Source: DATKGX01 sp035510555 (GTDB taxonomy: Bacteria; Patescibacteriota; Microgenomatia; Levybacterales; UBA12049). Taken from it: 63,003 nt of DNA. Shown in pieces: positions 43,760-52,917 of the stretch (positions are counted from its first letter, which is position 1; every line of letters starts with the position of its first letter). The notes under the pieces are model-generated. The model was given only the letters and a program-made list of their open reading frames with translations, had not been told where the DNA came from and did no database searches. The stretch lies in NCBI GenBank assembly GCA_035510555.1, contig DATKGX010000033.1, positions 1 to 63,003 on the forward strand, given 5' to 3'. The translations under genes and the position numbers were made by a program.

Positions 43760-43812
43760 AGTAATTTATATGGGCATACTAACAAATCGGAAATGATTTT
43801 GCAAGCCCACAT

Positions 43813-45111
43813 TTAGGGCAGGAAGGATTTAAAAAACGCTATGGCTTTTGTAAAAAGTTTACTGTTGAATTTAAAGGGAATGTTAGGCATTGCAAAACCA
43901 AATGGCAAAGAAGAAGCAATTTCAATTGTTCCGCCGTACGTCACTAAACCAATGACTGTCGCAAATGACGGCTCGCCAATTTCATCGATTATTCCTTTAA
44001 CGTTGGTGGGAATGGCCACCCTTACCGGCATCGCCAATGTACGTTTCGCGGCATCAGTTATTCCAACCGTCTTGGCTCCACCCCCCGTAATTACAACTCC
44101 CGACGGTATTTGACCGCCAAAGCCGCTCTTTTTTATCTCGATACCAATCATCGTAAACAATTCGTTTAATCTTGGCCGAATAATTCCATCAATTAAAGTT
44201 TTTTTGGAAACTTTTCTTAGTTCCTCCGCTAATGCCAGCGAACTTAAGTCTACTTCATCGCTTGAGAGTTTTTCCTGCTTTTCTTCCGCCTCTTCTTCTT
44301 CAAGTTTGAATTGTTTTTTAGTGGGACTCGACAAGAAAAGTTTTATTTTTTCCGCTGATTCCAGGGAAATTCTTAGCCCAATTGCCAAATCGTTAGTAAT
44401 ATGTCTGGCGCCGATTGGAATTACTGAAGAATAGGCAACGGATCCGTCGATATAGATAGACAAGTCGGTGGTTCCAGCTCCGATGTCAACCAGCACAACT
44501 CCTAATTCTTTTTCCGTCTCCGACAATACGGCCAAAGAACTGGCGTAACCTGAAAAAACTACTGCGTCTAAATCAACGCCGACTTCAGAGAAGGCTTTTT
44601 CCATATTCCTGATGGAGGTGCTGTTAGCGGAAATAATGTGTGTATCAACTTCCAGTCTTACTCCGGTCATACCGACCGGATCTTTAATTCCTTCTTGTCC
44701 ATCAACGATATAACTCCGCGGTAGTACATGGATTATTTCGCGGCTGGAAGGAAGAGAAACTGCCCTAGCGGCATCAATTACCCTGCTTAAATCATTAGGG
44801 GTTATTTCTCCTTCCGGATGTGCCACCGCCACTACGCCCCGGGAATTTTGCGACTCGATATGACTACCGCCAATCGAAGCGACGATGTGTGAAGCGGAAT
44901 ACCCTGCCATTCTTTCTGCGGCCTCCAAAGAATTATTAATCGAAAGAACTGCTTCGTCAATATCAACTATTTGTCCTTTTCTTACCCCGTTTGCCGGAGA
45001 TTCCGAAACTCCCAAAACATTAACTTCTTCATCAACTTTTGCAATCAGAGTAACAATTTTTGAAGTTCCAATATCTATGCCAACAACTATTTTTCCTTCA
45101 CTCATACGCAT
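43813..45111 (-). CDS. ftsA: cell division protein FtsA
   Basis: 432 aa actin-like ATPase that tethers FtsZ to the membrane. VVGIDIGTSKIVTLIA is phosphate-binding 1; the SHS2/1C insertion, LVDIGAGTTDLSIYIDG and GVVITGGGAKTVGI follow in order. The C-terminus KAIAFFKSFLP is a plausible amphipathic membrane anchor. Overlaps the ftsQ-like gene by 1 nt. Confidence 0.95.
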   Translation of the reverse strand: MRMSEGKIVVGIDIGTSKIVTLIAKVDEEVNVLGVSESPANGVRKGQIVDIDEAVLSINNSLEAAERMAGYSASHIVASIGGSHIESQNSRGVVAVAHPEGEITPNDLSRVIDAARAVSLPSSREIIHVLPRSYIVDGQEGIKDPVGMTGVRLEVDTHIISANSTSIRNMEKAFSEVGVDLDAVVFSGYASSLAVLSETEKELGVVLVDIGAGTTDLSIYIDGSVAYSSVIPIGARHITNDLAIGLRISLESAEKIKLFLSSPTKKQFKLEEEEAEEKQEKLSSDEVDLSSLALAEELRKVSKKTLIDGIIRPRLNELFTMIGIEIKKSGFGGQIPSGVVITGGGAKTVGITDAAKRTLAMPVRVAIPTNVKGIIDEIGEPSFATVIGLVTYGGTIEIASSLPFGFAMPNIPFKFNSKLFTKAIAFFKSFLP

Positions 45112-45527
45112 TAAAACGAAACCACAGGATTGTCAAACCTAAAATCTAAAACTTTCAGCTTCTTTCCTTCTATTGTAAGCCTAGCAAGCATAAGTTGTAA
45201 AGAGGACAATTGGCTCCCAATATCTTTTTTTGAGGATAAAATCACCTCTCCATTATCAATCAAATTAACTACGTATGAGTCGTCCGAATTTACGACGACG
45301 CTTGAAAAGGAAATGTGTTTATTAGCTAACTCATCCTCAAGACTAATTAACTTAGATAATTTTGTTTTCGCCAAAGGACTAATGATGGTACCCTGGACAA
45401 AATTAAAATAGAGGTATTCAAGTCCAATTGACACAATCAATAAAATAACGAGAATAACCAGTACTATTTTTAGCCTATCTTTAAATTTGTCTTTCTTAAG
45501 CAGTCTTCTTTGTCGTAACATCATCAA
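45111..45527 (-). CDS. ftsQ: short FtsQ/DivIB-like protein
   Basis: 138 aa, about half the usual length. A basic cytoplasmic N-terminus (RQRRLLKKDKFKDRLK), one membrane helix (about 20-43), and a small outside domain ending in KKLKVLDFRFDNPVVSF, which resembles the last strands of FtsQ (D.R...PV). The POTRA domain seems missing or very reduced. The name rests largely on position between murG and ftsA. Overlaps murG by 32 nt. Confidence 0.6.
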   Translation of the reverse strand: MMMLRQRRLLKKDKFKDRLKIVLVILVILLIVSIGLEYLYFNFVQGTIISPLAKTKLSKLISLEDELANKHISFSSVVVNSDDSYVVNLIDNGEVILSSKKDIGSQLSSLQLMLARLTIEGKKLKVLDFRFDNPVVSF

Positions 45528-46590
45528 GAACCCTCACTATATTTTCTGCGGCGTTGGGGATTAAAACATTTTGTTCTAAGCGATATTTTTCTAATTTTTT
45601 TAGCATAGCTAATACCTTTTGCGTAAAAATTTCCGGAGTTAACTCGTTTTGCAAACCAATTTCCGCTAGTCCCAATCCTTTTAGAAACAGAGCATTTTTT
45701 AATTGCTCCTTTCTCTGGGAAAAAGGTAACGGAATCAGAAAAGCCGGAGTTTTAAAATAAATTAATTCTGTCACTGTATTTATTCCTGCTCTGCCAATTA
45801 CTAGATTAGCTCTACTTAAATTATTCGCTACTTCTTCTGGCGAAAAGAATTTCTGCGGATGGTAATTTTTACTAAGTTGCGAATTAAGTTTACTTGCCGC
45901 CGCTTGCAACTTATCAAAATCGGCATATTTCTTCGCATCTCCGGTTTGATGAACAACCGTAAAATTTTTTAAAAGTCCGCTTAAAGATTTCTCGACTAAA
46001 AGATTTATGGCGTGCGATCCACTACTACCGCCGGTGATATAAATTTTTGGCAGTCCCGTTTCCTCCTTAAAAGGTTTTGCATTTAAAACTACGCCTCTCA
46101 ACGGATTTCCGGTTAAAACTGTTTTATGTCTGGGAAAATATTGTTCCGATGACTGCCATGAAATACAAATTTTTTGAGCAAATTTAGCTTCTATCCTGTT
46201 GGCAAATCCGGCTTCCAAAGTTTGTTCATGAATAACAATCGGAATTTTTAAGAAAAATGCGGCTAAAACTACCGGTAAAGACACATATCCGCCAAACCCC
46301 AATACCACCTCCGGCTTAATTTCCCTAAGAATTTTTAGAGACTGGGTAAACCCTAATGGAAATTTTGCCAACGATGGAAAAGTATGTCTAGTAAAGCTTC
46401 TTTGTAATCTAGCCGTATTGATCGCATAAAAAGGAATTCCTAATTTCGCAATCTCTTCATATTCTAGAGAAATTGCCTTATCGCCTTCAAAGGTATGTTT
46501 TCGGCCAAAATAATAAACTTCTTCGTTTTTAAGCTGCTCTATAACCGCCAAAGCCGGCGACAAATGCCCGCCAATAATGACCACTTTCAT
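45496..46590 (-). CDS. murG: UDP-GlcNAc:lipid I N-acetylglucosaminyltransferase
   Basis: 364 aa, GT28 enzyme that makes lipid II. The N-terminal GGHLSPALAVIEQL replaces the usual GGTGGHxxPA loop with a shortened form. EVVLGFGGYVSLPVVLAAFFLKIPIVIHEQ, ITGGSSGSHAINLL and IGRAGINTVTELIYFKTPAFLIPLPFS are the acceptor- and donor-site blocks. Overlaps ftsW by 4 nt. Confidence 0.93.
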   Translation of the reverse strand: MKVVIIGGHLSPALAVIEQLKNEEVYYFGRKHTFEGDKAISLEYEEIAKLGIPFYAINTARLQRSFTRHTFPSLAKFPLGFTQSLKILREIKPEVVLGFGGYVSLPVVLAAFFLKIPIVIHEQTLEAGFANRIEAKFAQKICISWQSSEQYFPRHKTVLTGNPLRGVVLNAKPFKEETGLPKIYITGGSSGSHAINLLVEKSLSGLLKNFTVVHQTGDAKKYADFDKLQAAASKLNSQLSKNYHPQKFFSPEEVANNLSRANLVIGRAGINTVTELIYFKTPAFLIPLPFSQRKEQLKNALFLKGLGLAEIGLQNELTPEIFTQKVLAMLKKLEKYRLEQNVLIPNAAENIVRVLDDVTTKKTA

Positions 46591-47660
46591 GTTTTTTCTC
46601 CTTGTCTGGCAATATTTAAAAGTATACCAATCGCCGTAAGATTAATTATTAAAGCCGAGCCCCCGTAGGAAATAAAAGGCAGCGGGATGCCGGTTAAGGG
46701 CAAAAGCGCTGTCTGGGCAGACAGATTGATAATGATTTGCATTGCTAAAAAAGTTATAATTCCTCCTGCTAATAGCTTACCAAATTGATCCCTTGCGTTG
46801 ATAGCAATATAGAAACCACGCCAAACAATAATCACAAATACCGCAATAATTAAAAATGCTCCTAAGAAACCCAATTCTTCGGCAATAATCGCGAATATCG
46901 AGTCGGTCGCATTTTCCGGAAGATAAGCGTATTTTTGCAAAGAGTTACCCAAGCCCACCCCGGTTAATCCGCCGGAGCCTAATGCAATTAAAATTTGCCT
47001 TATGTGGTATGACGAACTACTAATACCTTGATTGAAATTTAGATAGGAGGTAATTCTTGCCGCCCGATAGGGCTCAAGCTTTGCAAACAAGAAACCTAAA
47101 ACCGCGATTACCGGAGTAAGAATAAAAAAATAGAGCGTCCGGGCACCCGATAAAAAATATAAGATGATGCCTTCCGCCAAAATAATTACCGCCGTACCCA
47201 TATCCGGCTCTAAGATAACTAAAACAATAATCATTGATAGGAGTAATAGAAAGGACCAAATCCGGCCTTTTTCTTTTTTTGAAAACCAGGCCGCTAGATA
47301 AATAGCTAGAGCTATTTTCACAAACTCTGAGGGCTGCAGAACAGTAAATCTTAAGTTAATCCAGCGGCTAGCCCCCAAAACTTTAACGCCAACACCCGGA
47401 ATAAAAACGGCGAGCAGTAACCCGATTGCCACCAAAAGTATTGGAATAGCCAAATTGTAAAGCCGGCGGTAATCAAAACGGGAAAAGAAAAATAACGCTA
47501 TTACTCCTAAGATAATCCAGAAAATCTGGTCTTTCACGTAATGATATTTATCGGCGAAATCCCGAAAAGCCACAAAAGAGGACGCATCGTAGATCATAAA
47601 CAGGCCAAAAAACGTCAGCAGTAAAACGGAGACAAGTAGAATCAGATCAATTTTCTTCAT
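46587..47660 (-). CDS. ftsW: division SEDS glycosyltransferase FtsW
   Basis: 357 aa, ten or so membrane helices. SEDS blocks: ILEPDMGTAVIILAEG, IALGSGGLTGVGLGNSLQKYAYLPENATDSIFAIIAEELGFLGA and LPLTGIPLPFISYGGSALI. It polymerises lipid II at the septum with FtsI. It starts on the last base of the mraY stop codon. Confidence 0.93.
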   Translation of the reverse strand: MKKIDLILLVSVLLLTFFGLFMIYDASSFVAFRDFADKYHYVKDQIFWIILGVIALFFFSRFDYRRLYNLAIPILLVAIGLLLAVFIPGVGVKVLGASRWINLRFTVLQPSEFVKIALAIYLAAWFSKKEKGRIWSFLLLLSMIIVLVILEPDMGTAVIILAEGIILYFLSGARTLYFFILTPVIAVLGFLFAKLEPYRAARITSYLNFNQGISSSSYHIRQILIALGSGGLTGVGLGNSLQKYAYLPENATDSIFAIIAEELGFLGAFLIIAVFVIIVWRGFYIAINARDQFGKLLAGGIITFLAMQIIINLSAQTALLPLTGIPLPFISYGGSALIINLTAIGILLNIARQGEKT

Positions 47661-48670
47661 TACTTAATGAAAGCGAGGTAAAGCCCTAAAATTGCAAAGA
47701 AAGCACCCAATAGCCAGGCTCTCATGACAATTTTTGGTTCGTCCCAACCTCTTTTGAGAAAATACAAATGCAGTGGCGCTGCCGGTAAAATTTTTCTTTT
47801 CAAAAATTTTTTACTCGCTAATTGCAACAGAGATGAACCTACTTCCAAAACAAAAACTCCGCCAATAACAACAATCGCCAAAGTTTTCCCTGTCAAAAGA
47901 CCAATAATCGCCAATGAAGCGCCTAGCGACATTGAACCCACATCGCCAAGCCAAATTCTGGCCTTATAGATATTGAAATAAAGAAATGCGGCAATGCTTC
48001 CCATTAAAACTGCCACAAAAATTCCTAATGATTGATCCACGTTGGTGTAGGAAATTGCTAAAAATGAGACCAAAGCGATAAGCATTAATCCCGGAGCCAA
48101 TCCATCCAACCCATCAGTTATATTGAAAGCATTTACAAAGGCAACGATTACAAACGCGGCAAAAGGAATATATAAAAATCCTATATCGGTAAGGCCGATT
48201 CCTCTAATAAAAACGAAACTGTAACCTAATTTCGTATAAAGAATGGTTGCCGGAACAAAAGCAAGAGCTAATTGCAGTAAAAACTTGTATCTTAGTCTTA
48301 AGCCAAAAAATGGAACTTTTGCTCCATTAGCTAATTTTTTACCGTCATCGTACAAACCCAATAATCCAAAACTAATAAAAGTGAATAGAATAACAAATAT
48401 TTCCAAAGGGTTTATCTTGACATTTAACATTCCGAAAGACCACAAAAATATAACAGTCGAAACACAAATAATTAAGAGTCCTCCGCCAAAAGGAGTTCCC
48501 ACTTTCCATTTATTGAATTTGTCAAAAAGCGGCGTAGGTTTATTAAAAGGATCTACGGTTGCCTGATCCTGCCTTCTGAGTTTTATTTTATAGAGGAAAT
48601 CTATAAAAGGGATAATTAAAATCGCTGTGATGACTAAAGTAAGCAGCGTTAATCCCAAAAGTTGTGTCAT
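47660..48670 (-). CDS. mraY: phospho-N-acetylmuramoyl-pentapeptide transferase
   Basis: 336 aa polytopic enzyme that makes lipid I. Signatures: TPLFDKFNKWKVGTPFGGGLL, NAFNITDGLDGLAPG (catalytic Asp pair), ARIWLGDVGSMSLGASLA and PLHLYFLKRGWDEPKIV. First gene of the mraY-ftsW-murG-ftsQ-ftsA group, with its own promoter. Confidence 0.95.
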   Translation of the reverse strand: MTQLLGLTLLTLVITAILIIPFIDFLYKIKLRRQDQATVDPFNKPTPLFDKFNKWKVGTPFGGGLLIICVSTVIFLWSFGMLNVKINPLEIFVILFTFISFGLLGLYDDGKKLANGAKVPFFGLRLRYKFLLQLALAFVPATILYTKLGYSFVFIRGIGLTDIGFLYIPFAAFVIVAFVNAFNITDGLDGLAPGLMLIALVSFLAISYTNVDQSLGIFVAVLMGSIAAFLYFNIYKARIWLGDVGSMSLGASLAIIGLLTGKTLAIVVIGGVFVLEVGSSLLQLASKKFLKRKILPAAPLHLYFLKRGWDEPKIVMRAWLLGAFFAILGLYLAFIK

Positions 48671-48678
48671 ATATTGAT

Positions 48679-48707
48679 ATTATAGTCTCTAGTTGGTATA
48701 CATTCAA
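48679..48707 (-). promoter_or_regulatory. sigma70-type promoter for mraY-ftsW-murG-ftsQ-ftsA
   Basis: Minus strand TTGAAT (48702-48707), 17-nt spacer, TATAAT (48679-48684), 8 nt, ATG 48670. The dcw cluster is thus at least two transcription units. Confidence 0.65.
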
Positions 48708-48730
48708 ATTGAACTAGCCTAGATTCGCCT

Positions 48731-49720
48731 TTACTGGCCGAGGATTTCCATGATGGCTTTGGCTAATTTCTCGCTGTCGTGCCTAATAATACTTCTTTTT
48801 AAAGTGTCTGCGGGGCTAAATCCTAAAATAACATCTTTGATTAGATTTTTTCTGACAACCCGAAATTCCATTTCACCATCTAAATCATCTTGGACCGGAT
48901 GTTCGTCAAAACCCTTATACCATGCGACTGCTGCCTTTTTTGGCATTTTTTTATTAACCAAAACTACATCCAACTGATCTTTACCAACATATTGTTTCAA
49001 ATCCCCAACGTGGTCTTTAGCAGTATGCTTGGTTGTTTGTCCATATTTAGTCATTAGATTTAAAACATAAATTTTCTTTGCTTTAGACTTCTTGATTGCG
49101 GCCTGAATGCCCTCTACCAATAGATTAGGAATAATGCTGGTATACAAATCTCCGGGGCCAATAATAATCGCGTCTGCTTCCTTAATTGCTTTTTTGGCAT
49201 CGGGATTTGCTCTGACTGCCGGTTTTAAAAAGGCTCTTTTTATCTTCGCTCTTTTTTCGCGTTTCTCTACTTCGTCAATATGTGTCTCACCCTCAATAAC
49301 TGTTCCGTCTATTAATTCTATACACAAATCGCTTTTGGCGTAAGTAACTGGAATTACTCTTCCATGAATACGTAAAATCTTCCCCACTTCTTCAATCGCT
49401 TTTTTCATACTGCCGGTAGTTTTTGTTAATGTAGAAAGGAATATATTCCCAAACGTATGTCCTCTTAATCCACCCTCTTCAAACCGGTAGTTGAACATTT
49501 CCCTTAGGAGTCTCGAGGATTTCGCTAAGGCAACCAAACATTGCCTGACATCGCCGGGAGGAAGCACGCCAAGCTCATCCCTAAGCTTTCCGCTTGAACC
49601 GCCATTATCCATCATCGTAATGATAGCGGACAAATCAACATCGTATTTTTTAAGTCCGGAAAGCGCAACGAAAGTTCCCGTTCCTCCTCCGATTACGACT
49701 ATTTTTTTGTTTCTTTTCAT
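48731..49720 (-). CDS. yvcK: YvcK/CofD-like gluconeogenesis factor family protein
   Basis: 329 aa. KIVVIGGGTGTFVALSGLKKY, ITMMDNGGSSGKLRDELGVLPPGDVRQCLVAL and LRGHTFGNIFLSTL are characteristic. In Firmicutes YvcK binds UDP-sugars and helps direct cell-wall synthesis; its place inside this cell-wall cluster agrees. CATAAT (49727-49732) is 6 nt before the ATG. Confidence 0.88.
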   Translation of the reverse strand: MKRNKKIVVIGGGTGTFVALSGLKKYDVDLSAIITMMDNGGSSGKLRDELGVLPPGDVRQCLVALAKSSRLLREMFNYRFEEGGLRGHTFGNIFLSTLTKTTGSMKKAIEEVGKILRIHGRVIPVTYAKSDLCIELIDGTVIEGETHIDEVEKREKRAKIKRAFLKPAVRANPDAKKAIKEADAIIIGPGDLYTSIIPNLLVEGIQAAIKKSKAKKIYVLNLMTKYGQTTKHTAKDHVGDLKQYVGKDQLDVVLVNKKMPKKAAVAWYKGFDEHPVQDDLDGEMEFRVVRKNLIKDVILGFSPADTLKRSIIRHDSEKLAKAIMEILGQ

Positions 49721-49780
49721 AATTTAATTATGAGTTTACGTAGTATAACAGCCGCCACATTTAGCTGCAAACTTACTCAA

Positions 49781-50257
49781 TCAATCAGAAACAATCGATA
49801 TTGCTTCTTTCAGATTGGTAATTGTTGCGTCCGGAGAAAAATTGTTAAGAAACGTTTCATCTTGAGCGAATGGACCACGCTTAATCCAAATTGTAAAAAT
49901 TGAAGGATCAAATTGCTTAGCGTTATATAGAATTTCCAACTTATCATCAATTAAATAGATTTTACAATTACCATATTGCTTTATCACTTCTTTCAAATTT
50001 TGATTTTTATTTTCAAAAATATGAATATTCTTGGTTTGAAAAAATTTTACAATACCAGTTTTTTGCAATTTAGCTTTCTGAAATTCACTTTCGCCTTTAG
50101 AAAAAATTCCCAATTCTGCTATTTTTGATGATTTTACCAATACAGATTTAACTTCATCATATAAGGAATATTGCGTAAGATCAGAAGCCTTAAGAGCTGT
50201 AGTATCAAATAAAGTGTAATCAATATCAAAGAGGACGAGTTTATTTAATAATTTCAT
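49781..50257 (-). CDS. HAD-superfamily hydrolase-like protein
   Basis: 158 aa. LVLFDIDYTLFDT carries the DxD nucleophile pair near residues 10-12. LGIFSKGESEFQKAKL gives motif II/III (Ser and Lys) and IYLIDDKLEILYNAK the acidic motif IV. No large cap domain. Its start lies 17 nt inside the end of the left-handed beta-helix gene, so it is made with that protein. Substrate unknown; a sugar phosphate linked to the amino-sugar genes upstream is possible. Confidence 0.65.
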   Translation of the reverse strand: MKLLNKLVLFDIDYTLFDTTALKASDLTQYSLYDEVKSVLVKSSKIAELGIFSKGESEFQKAKLQKTGIVKFFQTKNIHIFENKNQNLKEVIKQYGNCKIYLIDDKLEILYNAKQFDPSIFTIWIKRGPFAQDETFLNNFSPDATITNLKEAISIVSD

Positions 50258-50843
50258 TAGCTTGATGGAAACCTCTTACGGAGGTTAGTGGATAAACAAC
50301 GCAGTTTTTACCAAGAATTGTTCCGGGATTTAAAACCGAATTTACTCCAACCGCGCAGCCGTCTCCAATAATTGCACCAAATTTGCCTAAACCGGTATTT
50401 ATTTTTTCGCCTTGAATATTTACTAAAATTTCCTGCCTATCCAAACGTAAATTAGCAACGATTGCGCCGGCTGAAATATTAACATTATTACCAACAATAC
50501 TGTCCCCAACATAATTAAGATGAGCAATTGAAGAATTATTTAAAATAATAACATTTTTTAGCTCTACACCATGACCAATTTGGACATTATCTCCTAAAAT
50601 ACAATTATCCCGCATTAGAACAGCATTGCCGATTAAGCAATTCTTGCCAATTATTGCTTTGCCTTTAATTACAGCGTCTTTTTCAATAACAGTTCCTTCG
50701 CCAACTACAACATTTTCTGTATTTATTTTTGAGTCAAGATAGCTCTGCATATTACTGAGGGCTTCCCAAGGATAGCTGAGATCTTTAAATAAATCGGAGA
50801 AAGAAACGTTATTTAAATCGAAAAATTCTTCTACCGTAATCAT
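50241..50843 (-). CDS. left-handed beta-helix acyltransferase (GlmU C-terminal-like)
   Basis: 200 aa. Hexapeptide repeats cover about residues 40-190 (NVVVGEGTVIEKDAVIKGKAIIGKNCLIGNAV...). The blocks AHLNYVGDSIVGNNVNISAGAIVANLRLD and VGVNSVLNPGTILGKNCVVYP resemble the GlmU acetyltransferase half. It follows the nucleotidyltransferase gene after 5 nt, so together they look like a GlmU split into two proteins. Confidence 0.7.
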   Translation of the reverse strand: MITVEEFFDLNNVSFSDLFKDLSYPWEALSNMQSYLDSKINTENVVVGEGTVIEKDAVIKGKAIIGKNCLIGNAVLMRDNCILGDNVQIGHGVELKNVIILNNSSIAHLNYVGDSIVGNNVNISAGAIVANLRLDRQEILVNIQGEKINTGLGKFGAIIGDGCAVGVNSVLNPGTILGKNCVVYPLTSVRGFHQANEIIK

Positions 50844-50848
50844 ATTAT

Positions 50849-51586
50849 TTATTCCCTAGAAGACAACATTCTTTCTGCTTCTTGAAGCTCGTCTTTGGTA
50901 TTTACTCCTCTCCAGGGAATATTTCCGGCTGTAAGAGTTTCGACGATTTCATTATTTCTGATTCCAATATCAATTAAGCTGGTGAGGTAGTATTCTCCTG
51001 TCACCGGACTTTTCTCAACCTGCGGCAAATATTTTCTTAAAAATTGGATATCGGCAACATAACAGGCCGGATTGATTTCGCGTATTTGTTTTTGCTCAAA
51101 AGTAGCGTCTTTTTCTTCTATAATTCCTTCTAACTTTCCCTCTCTATTTCGAATTATTCTTCCAAGTCCTGTCGGATTATCTACGTTAATTGTTAAAAAT
51201 GTAAAAGCAGCATTACTCTCTCTATGTTTATTAACAAGCGCTTCGATAATCTCTCTTTTATAAAGAGCAGAATCATCTCCCTGTAAAATTAATACATCCC
51301 CCATGTCTTGAGGCATTTCTCTTAAGGCTACTTCAACCGCATTCGCTGTCCCTAATCTTTGCGCCTGCTCAACAAAAACAATATCTCCGTCAAGTAAACT
51401 TTTAACAGAATCTTTGGCAAAACCTACAACAATCGTTATTGGAGAAGCCTCGATTTGCCTAAGCAAATCCACTGTATGTAAAATCATCGGTTTTCCGCCA
51501 AGAGGCAAAGTGACCTTGTTGACGTCTTTAGATTCCATTCTTTTACCTTCTCCCGCTGCTAATACTATTGCTGCTAGTTCTTTCAT
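50849..51586 (-). CDS. sugar nucleotidyltransferase (GlmU N-terminal-like)
   Basis: 245 aa. AAIVLAAGEGKRMESKDVNKVTLPLGGKPMI is the nucleotide-binding signature of GlmU-type uridylyltransferases; ILQGDDSALYKREII holds the metal-binding Asp. It probably makes UDP-GlcNAc from GlcNAc-1-P. It lies between murA and the separate beta-helix gene, with 2 nt between it and murA. Confidence 0.78.
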   Translation of the reverse strand: MKELAAIVLAAGEGKRMESKDVNKVTLPLGGKPMILHTVDLLRQIEASPITIVVGFAKDSVKSLLDGDIVFVEQAQRLGTANAVEVALREMPQDMGDVLILQGDDSALYKREIIEALVNKHRESNAAFTFLTINVDNPTGLGRIIRNREGKLEGIIEEKDATFEQKQIREINPACYVADIQFLRKYLPQVEKSPVTGEYYLTSLIDIGIRNNEIVETLTAGNIPWRGVNTKDELQEAERMLSSRE

Positions 51587-51588
51587 CT

Positions 51589-52917
51589 TTATTCTTCTAA
51601 TCTTTTTATGCTTGCTCCCAAACTACTTAATCTTTGTTCAAATTGTTCATACCCCCTATCCAAGTGTTCAATATCAAACAGCACGCTTTGTCCCCTAGCC
51701 GCCAGAGCTGCCAAAACAAGACTTGCGCCAGCTCTTAAATCGGCGACCGTTAAAGCCGCATTATGCAATGGAGTTGGACCAAAGATTCTGATGGCATGCA
51801 AATTTTTATTATTATCGTCTTTGATGTTAAAGTTATAAATAGTTTCGGGATTTTTGACTTCCGGCTTATAAAATTCGATATTCGCTCCCATTTTTTTTAG
51901 TTCTTCTACGTAAGTAAACCGATTCTCATAAACAGTTTCGTGAATCGAAGACTCTCCATTTGCCTTAGTCATTAAAACCGCCCAGGGACCTTGCCAATCC
52001 GTCATAAAACCGGGATAAAAAGAAGTTGTAACATTACTGGACTTTAATTCTCCTTTGTAAAAAAATCTTATCCCATTTTGTTTTTCTTCTATCCCCCCAC
52101 CGCAGTTTCTTACTACTTCCAGAAATTCTTCAAGGCCTTTAGCTTTTATATCGCGGATAAAAACATCTCCCTCCGTAATCAAAGCCGCAATCGCAAAAGT
52201 AACCACTTCATTCCTGTCCGGCGCAATTATAAATTCTGTCCCGTGTAATCTGGAAACCCCTTTGATAATTATTTTTCTTGGCTCTTCCCTAGCTATCCGT
52301 GCTCCCATTCTATTGAGTAAGCCAATTAGTTCGTCAATCTCCGGCTCTTGCGCCGCATTTTCCAACACTGTAATACCCCTAGCTAAAACCGCAGATAAAA
52401 GCATTGTTTCCGTACCCGTATGAGTGCTTTTTGAAAACTTATAAACAGTGCCGGTTAAACCTTTAGGAGCCAAGGCATGAAAATATCCGTCTTTGCTGTC
52501 GTATTGGATTTTGACTCCCATCTTTTTTAAACCCCCGACAATCCTATCTATTGGCCTGGCTCCAATTCTGCAACCACCCGGATTAGGAATAATTGCTTTT
52601 CCAAGCCTTGCCAAAAGTGGGGCTAAAAACATATAGGAAGTTCTTATTTCTGCTGCTTTATCTAATGATATTTTTTCGCTCGCAAAATTCTCTAACCTTA
52701 TTGAGACATTGTGATCATTAAATTTTACTATTCCACCCAAGTTACGGATTATCTCCACCATGACCATGAAATCCGAAATTAAGGGCACATTTTTAACAAT
52801 CACTTCATCTTCTGTCAAACAAGCTGCTACAAGAATTTTTAAAGCAACATTTTTAGAGCCAAGCACGGATACTTCTCCGCTTAATCTTTTTCCACCGTTA
52901 ATTACCAATTTATTCAT
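51589..52917 (-). CDS. murA: UDP-GlcNAc 1-carboxyvinyltransferase
   Basis: 442 aa, first committed step of peptidoglycan synthesis. INGGKRLSGEVSVLGSKNVALKI contains the Lys/Asn of the active site. The catalytic cysteine is Cys115 in NPGGCRIGARPID, the form normally sensitive to fosfomycin. Later blocks PDRNEVVTFAIAAL and DLRAGASLVLAALAARG fit. Overlaps murC by 8 nt. Confidence 0.95.
   Translation of the reverse strand: MNKLVINGGKRLSGEVSVLGSKNVALKILVAACLTEDEVIVKNVPLISDFMVMVEIIRNLGGIVKFNDHNVSIRLENFASEKISLDKAAEIRTSYMFLAPLLARLGKAIIPNPGGCRIGARPIDRIVGGLKKMGVKIQYDSKDGYFHALAPKGLTGTVYKFSKSTHTGTETMLLSAVLARGITVLENAAQEPEIDELIGLLNRMGARIAREEPRKIIIKGVSRLHGTEFIIAPDRNEVVTFAIAALITEGDVFIRDIKAKGLEEFLEVVRNCGGGIEEKQNGIRFFYKGELKSSNVTTSFYPGFMTDWQGPWAVLMTKANGESSIHETVYENRFTYVEELKKMGANIEFYKPEVKNPETIYNFNIKDDNNKNLHAIRIFGPTPLHNAALTVADLRAGASLVLAALAARGQSVLFDIEHLDRGYEQFEQRLSSLGASIKRLEE

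Noticed and set aside
43760..43812. Strong promoter for ftsZ
   Set aside because: TATAAA lies 5 nt before the ATG, but no convincing -35 is at the right distance; mentioned only in the gene entry.
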